A stretch of DNA of 5,667 bases. Source: Myxococcota bacterium (lineage in GTDB: Bacteria > Myxococcota > Polyangia > GCA-2747355 > JAKLHH01). Of this stretch, positions 1 through 5,402 are shown in pieces (position 1 is the stretch's first letter; each line of letters opens with the position of its first letter). The DNA is taken from NCBI GenBank assembly GCA_022710245.1, contig JAKLHH010000572.1:1-5667 (forward strand), in the 5' to 3' direction. Made by a program: the position numbers and the translations under genes. Below the pieces are notes generated by a model. The model was not told the origin of the DNA. It ran no database searches and saw only the letters and a list, made by a program, of their open reading frames with translations.

Positions 1-135
1 CCTCCTCCCCACCACCCCCTCCCCTCTACGACGGCGGCGAGTGTCCCCTTCGGGAGAAACAGATCACGTGAAGCGACAACTATGCTGACACCGGGGGTGA
101 TCGGAGCGGTTCAGTCGAGGACTCACACGTGCAAA

Positions 136-141
136 GAGAGG
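136..141 (+). promoter_or_regulatory. Shine-Dalgarno favouring the ATG start at 147
   Basis: GAGAGG lies 5 nt before ATG 147. A rival GAGGA (117-121) lies 7 nt before GTG 129 in the same frame, so two starts six codons apart are both served. The ATG gives the shorter, more typical signal-peptide n-region and is preferred. Confidence 0.
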
Positions 142-146
142 TCACG

Positions 147-1316
147 ATGAGTGCCATCGCGCACGCGGCATGCGTCTCGCTCCGGCGGTGGTCAGCGGCC
201 CTCGCGGCCCTCGCGCTCCTCGCGCTGGCGAGCTGCACGCCGGCGGCGCAGCGGACGCCCGGCGCGGTCACCGTGGCCACGCCACCGACGACGACGCCGC
301 TCGCTCTGCCCGACGAGGCCCGCGCGTGCACCCGCCACACCGACTGCGCGCTGGGCGACGCTCGGGTCGTCCGCACGGCCGCGGACTGCGCCCGACGCCA
401 GCCCGATCCGACCGCGGTCAACCGGGCGGTCTGGCAGCGGCTCGAGGCGATCGCCGTGCGGCTCTGCGGGCCGCGGCCGCACCCCTGCGCGTGCGGCGGC
501 GGCCGCCCCAGCACCTGCTGCCCGCCCGTCGCGAGGCGCGTCCCGGATCAGCACGCCGCGTGCGTCCGCGCGCGCTGCGAGCTCCGGCGCGGGGCGTCCT
601 TGACCGAGGACGAGCAGCGCGAGGACGCCGCGGGCCGGGGCACGGACGAGGAGGGGGAGTGCTACCTCGCCGGCGACTGCGCCGCGGTGTCCCTGACCGC
701 GTTCCCTCGCGGGCTCACGGACCCGCGCGGCCGCGAGCTGTGCCCCGTCTGCCCGCGTCCCGGCGTCCCGGTCCGCGACGAGGCGGCGGTGCAGGCCACG
801 CTCGCTCCGCGCTGCCCTCGGCTCGTGTGCCAGAGCTCGACGGTGACCTGTCTGCGACGTCGCTGCGTTCGCCTGCCGCAGCGGGCCGCCCGGACGCCCG
901 TCGCTGCGCTGCCGCTTCCAGCCGAGCCGGAGGTCCCGCCCGAGCCCGTCGAGCTGCCGCGGGGCCCGGACTATCGCTGCTCGCAGCCTCGGGACTGCGT
1001 GCTCGGACCGACCGCGCAGTGCTCCTGCGGTGCGCGCGAGCCCGTGAACCGAGGCGCGGCCGAGAGACGGCGCGTGCGCGAGGAGTCCGCGTGCAAGCAG
1101 ATGCCGTGCAACGAGCCCCTGCAGCGGCCGCGGCCGGTGCCGGTCTGCTTCGAGGGCAGGTGCGTTGACCAGGGGGTGGTCGCCGAGGTGCGGCGGGTGC
1201 GACGCGCGCGGGCGCAGCTCGTCCCTGCCCGGCAGGCCTGGGAGCGGAGGCTGGCGGAGCTCCGCGCAGCCCAGTCCCCCTTCGACGAGATCGAGGGCAC
1301 GCCGCCTGGCCCCTAG
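147..1316 (+). CDS. Cysteine-rich predicted lipoprotein with three divergent Cys repeats, function unknown
   Basis: I do not recognise a named family. The 389-residue product starts with a positively charged stretch (RR at 13-14), an Ala/Leu-rich hydrophobic core and a lipobox LASC with the lipidated Cys at residue 30, so it should be exported and membrane-anchored. A Pro/Thr-rich linker follows (about 31-58), then three cysteine-rich units at about 61-144, 172-240 and 278-339. Each unit opens with C-x5-C (the second Cys preceded by Asp) and closes with C-x4-C ending in Arg-Cys; units 2 and 3 have eight Cys each, unit 1 has ten. The 26 non-lipid cysteines are an even number, consistent with disulfides in an oxidising compartment (inference). 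Residues 341-376 are Arg/Glu-rich and probably helical. ATG at 147 is preceded by GAGAGG (136-141, 5-nt gap). A GTG at 129 with GAGGA (117-121, 7-nt gap) would add six residues and cannot be excluded. Similar Cys-rich lipoproteins are frequent in Myxococcota. Confidence 0.
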   Translation: MSAIAHAACVSLRRWSAALAALALLALASCTPAAQRTPGAVTVATPPTTTPLALPDEARACTRHTDCALGDARVVRTAADCARRQPDPTAVNRAVWQRLEAIAVRLCGPRPHPCACGGGRPSTCCPPVARRVPDQHAACVRARCELRRGASLTEDEQREDAAGRGTDEEGECYLAGDCAAVSLTAFPRGLTDPRGRELCPVCPRPGVPVRDEAAVQATLAPRCPRLVCQSSTVTCLRRRCVRLPQRAARTPVAALPLPAEPEVPPEPVELPRGPDYRCSQPRDCVLGPTAQCSCGAREPVNRGAAERRRVREESACKQMPCNEPLQRPRPVPVCFEGRCVDQGVVAEVRRVRRARAQLVPARQAWERRLAELRAAQSPFDEIEGTPPGP

Positions 1317-1370
1317 CAGCAGCACGCCAGTCCCCCATCGACGAGATCGAGTGCACGCCGCCTGGCCCCT
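1271..1370 (+). repeat. 44-bp imperfect direct repeat, two copies (1271-1314 and 1327-1370)
   Basis: Copy 1 (1271-1314) covers the last codons of the Cys-rich lipoprotein gene up to the first base of its TAG stop. Copy 2 (1327-1370) lies in the convergent intergenic region. The copies match at 42 of 44 positions; the differences are T1281 versus A1337 and G1296 versus T1352. The period is 56 bp, with a 12-bp spacer containing an AGC-rich run. Because 56 is not a multiple of three, copy 2 is out of frame with the gene. Where copy 1 ends in TAG, copy 2 has TGG. This looks like a local duplication of the gene's 3' end that has since diverged slightly. Confidence 0.
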
Positions 1371-1387
1371 GGCCGTCGTCGCCCATC

Positions 1388-1407
1388 AAAACGGAGCGCC
1401 CGCGCTC
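1388..1407 (-). terminator. Rho-independent terminator of the DUF488 gene
   Basis: Positions 1394-1407 form a GC-rich inverted repeat (GAGCG / CGCTC, 5-bp stem with a 4-nt loop). Read on the minus strand it is followed by CG and then four T (1391-1388). The stem overlaps the TGA stop of the DUF488 gene (1408-1406), so it is well placed to end that transcript. On the plus strand the following bases (ACCTCTTCTTC) are only mildly T-rich, so termination of the lipoprotein transcript here is less certain. The short stem and short T-run limit confidence. Confidence 0.
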
Positions 1408-1771
1408 ACCTCTTCTTCGGCGGATGCAGGCGCCGGTCGAGGTACGCCTTCAGCGCGACCGCGTTGTTGTGCTCCTCGTCGCGCGCCCCGTAGACGAGAG
1501 TGAGCGTGCCGTGTCGAGCCGCCCTGACCAGCGGCTGCCAGGCGTCGGATTGCTCGTCGAGCTCGGCGGAGTAGCGCCGCTGGAAGGCCTCCCAGCGGGA
1601 CGGGTCGTGAGCGAACCAGCGCCGCAGCTCGTCGCTCGGCGCGAGCTCCTTGAGCCAGCCCTCGAGCGCGAGCCCGTCTCGCTTCACGCCGCGCGGCCAC
1701 AGGCGATCGACCAGGTACCGGGCGCCGTCCTCGACGGCGGGCGACTCGTAGGCTCTCTTCACGCGAATCAT
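1406..1771 (-). CDS. DUF488 family protein, YeaO-like
   Basis: This 121-residue protein matches the DUF488 family typified by E. coli YeaO in length and motifs. Visible landmarks are VDRLWPRG at 21-28, WLKELAPS at 39-46, a WF.HDP..W block at 51-60, and near the C-terminus LVYGARDEEHNNAVAL at 92-107. The family's biochemical role is not established and no catalytic function should be assumed; a cytoplasmic location is expected because there is no signal peptide or membrane segment. The ATG at 1771 gives MIRVKRAY, the usual family start. The frame stays open upstream to a candidate start at 1987, but those 72 residues look unlike the family and would cross the promoter region of the neighbouring operon. 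No Shine-Dalgarno is seen before the ATG. The gene is divergent from the lipid transporter operon and convergent with the Cys-rich lipoprotein gene, so it is probably transcribed alone. Confidence 0.
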   Translation of the reverse strand: MIRVKRAYESPAVEDGARYLVDRLWPRGVKRDGLALEGWLKELAPSDELRRWFAHDPSRWEAFQRRYSAELDEQSDAWQPLVRAARHGTLTLVYGARDEEHNNAVALKAYLDRRLHPPKKR

Positions 1772-1819
1772 CCAGAGAACATGATCCGGCGTCCCCCGGC
1801 CGACAACCTTCGCTGGTCC

Positions 1820-1836
1820 TGGCACGGAAGCGGCAT
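1820..1836 (+). promoter_or_regulatory. Candidate sigma-54 (-24/-12) promoter for the lipid transporter operon
   Basis: Starting at 1820 the sequence reads TGGCACG, then four bases, then CGGCAT. Against the established RpoN consensus TGGCACG-N4-TTGCW, the whole -24 element matches and the invariant GG (1821-1822) and GC (1833-1834) have the correct spacing; only the two T of TTGC are missing. Transcription would start near 1846, about 60 nt before the GTG of the permease gene. The absence of the TT pair and the chance of such matches in GC-rich DNA keep this a candidate. Confidence 0.
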
Positions 1837-1848
1837 CATGAGCGCGGC

Positions 1849-1879
1849 GTCCTGCAGGTTCCTGGCGGAAGCGCAGGAC
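1849..1879. repeat. Inverted repeat in the divergent intergenic region
   Basis: GTCCTGC at 1849-1855 is the exact reverse complement of GCAGGAC at 1873-1879, giving 7-bp arms around a 17-nt centre. It falls between the predicted sigma-54 start site and the permease start codon, so it could be a 5'-UTR hairpin or an operator. There is no direct evidence of function. Confidence 0.
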
Positions 1880-1905
1880 CGTTGGCAACTGTCCCGAGGT
1901 GGTGA

Positions 1906-3087
1906 GTGTGGCCGAAGGGGCGAAGCCCCGGGCGAGGGGTGATACTTCGCGGCGGCGGAGAGATCCCGTCGAGGGCGCTGCCGGCACGCCTCGAGGTGAG
2001 CGACCTCGGCGCCGGGCGCCTGGTCTCCTTGCGCGGCTCCTGGACCGTCGAGGGTCTGCGGAGCGCGGGCACCAGGGCGGTGCGGGGCGCGCTCGCCAGC
2101 GCGGCGCGGCTGGGGGACGCCGCCTGGGAGCTGCGCGGCATCGAGTCGATGGATCTCGCGGGCGCGGTGGTGATCGGGCGGGCCTGGAGCGCTCATCGAC
2201 CGGCGTCCCTCGAGGTGCGCGACGAGCACCGCGCGCTCCTCGCCAGGGCAGAGACAGCAGCGCCCTCGCTGCCGCCGGTCCCCAGACCCCGGTGGTCGCC
2301 CCGCACGGCTGCCCGCAGGAGCGCCCGGGCCCTCGTGGAGCATGTGCGCGCGGGGCTCGCGCTGAGCGGGCAGCTCGTGCTCGACCTGCTCTTCCTCGCC
2401 CGCCACCCCCGGCAGATCCCCTGGCGCGAGATCTCCGCGACCACCTACGCGGCGGGCGCGCGGGCGCTGAAGATCACCGCGCTGATCGGACTGCTGATCG
2501 GCGTGGTGGTCAGCTACCTCTCGTCGCTCCAGCTGCGGGACCTCGGCGCCGAGGTCTACATCGTCCAGGTGCTCGGCCTCAGCATCGTGCGGGAGCTCGG
2601 GCCGCTGCTGACCGCCGTCCTGGTCGCCGGCCGCTCGGGGGCCTCGATGACCGCGGAGCTCGGGGTGATGCGAGTGACGCAGGAGCTCGACGCGCTGGCG
2701 GCGCTCGGCGTCTCGCGGTCCATCCGCCTGCTGGTCCCGAACGCGCTCGCGCTGGTCATCGTGCTGCCGCTGCTGACGGTCTGGACCGACGTCGCGGCGC
2801 TGATCGGAGGGATGCTCTCGGCGAAGCAGTCGCTGGGCATCGGCTTCGCGCAGTTCCTCGCCGCGTTGCCCTGGTCGGTGCCCATCGTCAACCTCTGGAT
2901 CGGGCTGCTCAAGGCGACCGTGTTCGGCGGCGTGATCGCGCTGACCGCCTGTCACTTCGGCCTCCGCGTCGAGCCGAACACGGAGAGCCTGGGCGTCCAG
3001 ACGACGAACTCCGTCGTCGGCGCCATCACTCAGGTGATCGTCGCCGACGCCGCCTTCGCCATCATCTTCCAGGGGGTCGGGATCTGA
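1906..3087 (+). CDS. mlaE: MlaE-family lipid ABC transporter permease with N-terminal STAS (MlaB-like) domain
   Basis: This is the inner-membrane permease of an Mla/LinK-type transporter that moves phospholipids or other hydrophobic molecules, energised by the ATPase encoded next. The 393-residue protein has an N-terminal STAS-like region (about 28-116, with GSWTVEG at 44-50 and a SMDLAG stretch at 81-86) and a basic linker (about 127-145). The MlaE domain (about 145-393) follows, with a helix around 189-208, the family signature around 228-267 (VRELGPLLTAVLVAGR, then ELGVMRVTQELDAL), and hydrophobic segments near 278-303, 327-347 and 368-390. In E. coli the STAS partner MlaB is a separate protein; here it is fused, as in many non-enteric MlaE homologues. 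GTG 1906 has GAGG (1896-1899) 6 nt upstream. GTG 1939 is in frame but its GAGG is too close. The stop overlaps the ATPase start by one base (TGATG). This is the first gene of a four-gene operon. Confidence 0.
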   Translation: MWPKGRSPGRGVILRGGGEIPSRALPARLEVSDLGAGRLVSLRGSWTVEGLRSAGTRAVRGALASAARLGDAAWELRGIESMDLAGAVVIGRAWSAHRPASLEVRDEHRALLARAETAAPSLPPVPRPRWSPRTAARRSARALVEHVRAGLALSGQLVLDLLFLARHPRQIPWREISATTYAAGARALKITALIGLLIGVVVSYLSSLQLRDLGAEVYIVQVLGLSIVRELGPLLTAVLVAGRSGASMTAELGVMRVTQELDALAALGVSRSIRLLVPNALALVIVLPLLTVWTDVAALIGGMLSAKQSLGIGFAQFLAALPWSVPIVNLWIGLLKATVFGGVIALTACHFGLRVEPNTESLGVQTTNSVVGAITQVIVADAAFAIIFQGVGI

Positions 3088-3881
3088 TGGCCGCGTCGTC
3101 GACCGAGGTCGCCTGCCTCGAGCACGTGACCACGCGCTTCGGCGATCACGTGGTGCACGAGGACATCAGCCTCTGCCTCCACGAGGGAGAGATCCTCGGC
3201 CTGGTGGGCGGCTCGGGGAGCGGCAAGACGACCTTGCTGCTCGAGGTGATCGGCCTCCTCGAGCCCACCGCCGGGAGGGTCACGCTCCTCGGACGGACCT
3301 GGGCGGGGCTGGACGCGGAGGAGACGCGGGCGCTCCGGAGCCGCTGCGGCGTGCTGTTCCAGGGCGGGGCGCTCTTCAGCGCCCTCACCGTGTTCGACAA
3401 CATCGCCTTCCCGCTGCGCGAGGCGGGCCTGCACGACGCGGAGCTCGTCGCCCACCTGGTCGCGCTGACGATGGAGACCGTGGGCCTGGATCGCCAGGCG
3501 GCGTGGCTGAGGCCGGCGAGCCTCTCGGGCGGCATGACCAAGCGCGCTGCGCTGGCCCGCGCCCTCGTGCTCGCGCCGGAGCTGCTCTTCCTCGACGAGC
3601 CCACCTCGGGGCTCGACCCGTCCTCGGGCGATGCCTTCGTCGACCTGGTCAAGTCGCTGCACCGCGAGCTCGGCCTCACCATGCTGCTGGTCACGCACGA
3701 TCTCGACACCATGGTCGACGTCTGCGACCGGGTCGGCTTCCTCGCCGACGGGCGCCTCATCACCATCGGGCCGCTCGAGACGGTCCTCGCCTGCGACCAC
3801 CCCGCGGCGCTGCGCTTCTTCCACACCACGCGCTCCGAGCGGATCTTCGGTGCCAGGCAGAAGGGAGCCGATCATGGTTGA
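3087..3881 (+). CDS. mlaF: MlaF-type ABC transporter ATP-binding protein
   Basis: This is the cytoplasmic ATPase that powers the MlaE-type permease encoded just upstream. The 264-residue protein has all expected ABC elements: Walker A GSGSGKTT at 42-49, Q-loop Gln92 in LFQGGALFS, signature LSGGM at 146-150, Walker B LLFLDE at 166-171, D-loop SGLD at 174-177, and switch His204 in LVTHDLD. An LSGGM signature (Met where many ABC proteins have Gln) followed by an Arg/Ala-rich helix is characteristic of the MlaF/Ttg2A/LinL group. The C-terminal part (about 215-264) is the usual extension. ATG 3087 shares its A with the permease stop and has AGGGGG (3071-3076) 10 nt upstream. The frame is open far upstream, back to 1899 through the permease gene, but the family N-terminus begins at this ATG, so longer starts are artefacts. 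The 3' end overlaps the next gene by 8 nt. Confidence 0.
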   Translation: MAASSTEVACLEHVTTRFGDHVVHEDISLCLHEGEILGLVGGSGSGKTTLLLEVIGLLEPTAGRVTLLGRTWAGLDAEETRALRSRCGVLFQGGALFSALTVFDNIAFPLREAGLHDAELVAHLVALTMETVGLDRQAAWLRPASLSGGMTKRAALARALVLAPELLFLDEPTSGLDPSSGDAFVDLVKSLHRELGLTMLLVTHDLDTMVDVCDRVGFLADGRLITIGPLETVLACDHPAALRFFHTTRSERIFGARQKGADHG

Positions 3882-4767
3882 CCGACCTCACGCCGTCCTC
3901 GCGGGCGCGTTCGTCCTCCTCCTCGGGCTCGGCGTCGCGGTGCTGGCGAGCCTGCTCCGGGGGCGCCACGGCGAGCGCCTGCCCTACGTGGTCATCTCGC
4001 GCGTGCCCGTCGCCGGACTCTCCCCCCAGTCGATCGTCTACTTCCGTGGCGTGCCGGCCGGGGCCGTCAAGTCCATCGAGATCGGCCGCTGGGACGCGCG
4101 GCAGGTCGAGGTGCACATCGAGCTCGACACGCGCATCCCGGTGACCCACGGCACCTTCGCCACCCTGCGCTCGCAGCTCGTCACCGGCAACGCCCAGCTC
4201 ATGCTCGACGACGACTTCCAGCACCCGGGCCTGCTCCCCACCAGGGCCGCCGATCCGGCCCGGCTGCCGCTGCGCCCGACCGCGCTCGATCAGCTCTCCG
4301 AGCTGGCGCCCACGGCCGCCGCTCAGCTCACCAAGCTGGCGCGCTCCCTCGAGCACCTGGTGGCCAGGGTCGAGCCCGACGACGTGGCCCGCATCGTCTC
4401 CAACGGGGCGGCCCTGAGCGGCGAGCTGCGCGCGGTGGCTCTCGCGCTGCGGCGGCAGCTCGCGGGCGCGCCGGGCTTCTCGCGTGAGGCCCAGCGGCTG
4501 GTGCGCGACCTGCGCAAGCTCGCCGAGGGCGCCGGCCGTGTCGTCGGGGCCGGAGAGGCCGCCGGCCGCAGCGTGCTGCAGACCACCCTGCCCCGGCTCA
4601 ACGCGGCGCTCGAGGGGCTGAGGGCCGCGGCGCGCTCGATCGATGACCTGGCGCAGCTGGTCCGCGAGCAGCCCGACAGCCTGGTCCAAGGCAGGGCCCG
4701 GCCTCCGCCAGGCCCGGGCGAGGCTGGCTATCGGACGAGAAGCAGAGCCGCGGCGGTGAGCCGTTGA
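3874..4767 (+). CDS. mlaD: MlaD/MCE-domain periplasmic lipid-binding protein
   Basis: This is the MCE substrate-binding component, predicted to be anchored in the inner membrane and to form a periplasmic ring over the permease that passes lipids through its pore. The 297-residue protein has a short cytoplasmic start, one transmembrane helix at about 8-28, and an MCE domain at about 37-114 recognisable by VYFRGVPAGAVKSIEI (55-70) and LVTGNAQLML (102-111). A long, mostly helical Ala/Leu/Arg-rich tail (about 136-270) then follows, ending with a QPDSLVQGR motif of the type seen at the end of LinM-like proteins. Residues 275-297 are Pro/Arg-rich and probably disordered. E. coli MlaD is about 180 residues, so the helical tail is the main difference and may reach further across the periplasm (inference). 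ATG 3874 has AGGGAG (3862-3867) 6 nt upstream and overlaps the ATPase gene by 8 nt, indicating translational coupling. Its stop overlaps the next gene by 4 nt. Confidence 0.
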   Translation: MVDRPHAVLAGAFVLLLGLGVAVLASLLRGRHGERLPYVVISRVPVAGLSPQSIVYFRGVPAGAVKSIEIGRWDARQVEVHIELDTRIPVTHGTFATLRSQLVTGNAQLMLDDDFQHPGLLPTRAADPARLPLRPTALDQLSELAPTAAAQLTKLARSLEHLVARVEPDDVARIVSNGAALSGELRAVALALRRQLAGAPGFSREAQRLVRDLRKLAEGAGRVVGAGEAAGRSVLQTTLPRLNAALEGLRAAARSIDDLAQLVREQPDSLVQGRARPPPGPGEAGYRTRSRAAAVSR

Positions 4768-5384
4768 CCCCGCGCCCTATCCTGCTCGCGCCGCTGCTCC
4801 TGCTCTGCTCGTGCCACGTCCTGCCCGAGCAGGCGCCCGCGGCGCAGCTCCATGACTTCGGCCCGCCGAGCGCCCTGCCCGCCGGAGCGGCGCGCAGCCA
4901 AGCGGTGGTGACGCGAGTCGCCGCGCCTCCCTGGGTGAGCACGGCGGAGGTCCACTACCGCTTCCTGTTCGATGATCCGACCCGGCTGCGGTCCTACGCC
5001 GCGACCCAGTGGGTCGCGCCGCCGCCGGTGCTGCTCGAGCAGCGCCTGCGCGAGGCGGTGCCTGCAGCGACCGCGGAGGACGGCGCCCCGCGAGGCACGA
5101 TCTACTGCGAGGCCCGGCTGGTGACCTTCGAGCAGCAGTTCCGGAGCCCCGGCAGCGCCGAGGTCGTGCTCCGCCTCGAGGTCACCGGGCGTCACGCCGC
5201 GGAGGGCCCGGCCTTCGCGCGCACGGTCCTCACCCTGCGCCGCGCGTGCCGACCCGATGTCCACGGCGCGGTGAGCGGCCTCGCCGCGCTGGCGGACGAG
5301 GCCATCGTCAGGCTGCGCGAGTGGCTGGTGCAGGTCGGCGCCGCCGCCTCACCGACGACTCACGACGAGGCGTCCGGAGGGTGA
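4764..5384 (+). CDS. ABC-type transport auxiliary lipoprotein (PqiC/LinN-like)
   Basis: This is the lipoprotein partner of the MCE transporter, belonging to the ABC_trans_aux (PqiC, formerly DUF330) type. The 206-residue protein has a short hydrophobic signal (about 5-16) and lipobox LCSC with the lipidated Cys at 17. The family hallmark lies at about 63-95: VHYRFLFDDPTRLRSY followed by a QWVAPPPVLLEQRL block. The C-terminal half alternates beta-strand-like stretches (112-124, 133-142, 151-160) and ends in a helix (about 168-190). In LinKLMN systems the last gene encodes such a lipoprotein; PqiC in E. coli works with the MCE protein PqiB. Here it takes the position where other operons carry mlaC. 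Sorting to the outer membrane is likely but not shown. The start is TTG 4764, inside the preceding TTGA overlap; GGTGAG (4755-4760) lies only 3 nt upstream, so initiation may rely on coupling. No later start keeps the signal peptide. Confidence 0.
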   Translation: MTPRPILLAPLLLLCSCHVLPEQAPAAQLHDFGPPSALPAGAARSQAVVTRVAAPPWVSTAEVHYRFLFDDPTRLRSYAATQWVAPPPVLLEQRLREAVPAATAEDGAPRGTIYCEARLVTFEQQFRSPGSAEVVLRLEVTGRHAAEGPAFARTVLTLRRACRPDVHGAVSGLAALADEAIVRLREWLVQVGAAASPTTHDEASGG

Positions 5385-5402
5385 GGCCGGGCGGTGAGGC
5401 CG
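5346..5402. repeat. 8-bp inverted repeat plus 10-bp direct repeat at the operon's 3' end
   Basis: GCCTCACC (5346-5353) is the exact reverse complement of GGTGAGGC at 5380-5387 and again at 5393-5400. The latter two sit within a 10-bp direct repeat GGTGAGGCCG (5380-5389 and 5393-5402). The first right arm contains the TGA stop of the auxiliary lipoprotein gene (5382-5384). A stem-loop at the transcript end could protect the mRNA or aid termination, but there is no T-run, so I do not call it an intrinsic terminator. Confidence 0.

Noticed and set aside
1..30. C/T-rich tract at the left edge
   Set aside because: Compositional bias only; no repeat unit, motif or partner sequence that would support a function.
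44..55. Small hairpin TCCC-CTTC-GGGA in the leader
   Set aside because: Only four base pairs and no T-run follows; not enough for a terminator or riboregulator.
58..86. Possible sigma-70 promoter with TATGCT at 81-86
   Set aside because: The -10 matches 4 of 6, but the hexamer 17 nt upstream (AACAGA, 58-63) does not resemble a -35 box.
192..1325. Long antisense and alternate-frame open frames across the Cys-rich lipoprotein gene
   Set aside because: Arg/Ala/Gly/Pro-rich translations with no domain, signal or plausible start; the + frame has a lipobox and patterned cysteines, so the others are shadows.
1424..1942. Plus-strand open frame opposite the DUF488 gene
   Set aside because: The minus-strand product matches DUF488 motifs over its full length; the plus-strand frame has no recognisable feature and crosses the promoter region.
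1772..1987. N-terminal extension of the DUF488 protein to a start at 1987
   Set aside because: The extra 72 residues have no family similarity and would overlap the divergent operon's promoter and permease start; the family N-terminus is at 1771.
1768..2955. 395-codon minus-strand open frame across the permease gene
   Set aside because: His/Arg/Asp-rich low-complexity translation typical of the reverse complement of GC-rich coding DNA; the MlaE signature is on the plus strand.
3760..4689. 309-codon minus-strand open frame opposite the MCE gene
   Set aside because: Shadow frame; the plus-strand product has a clear membrane helix and MCE motifs with ordered Shine-Dalgarno and overlaps.
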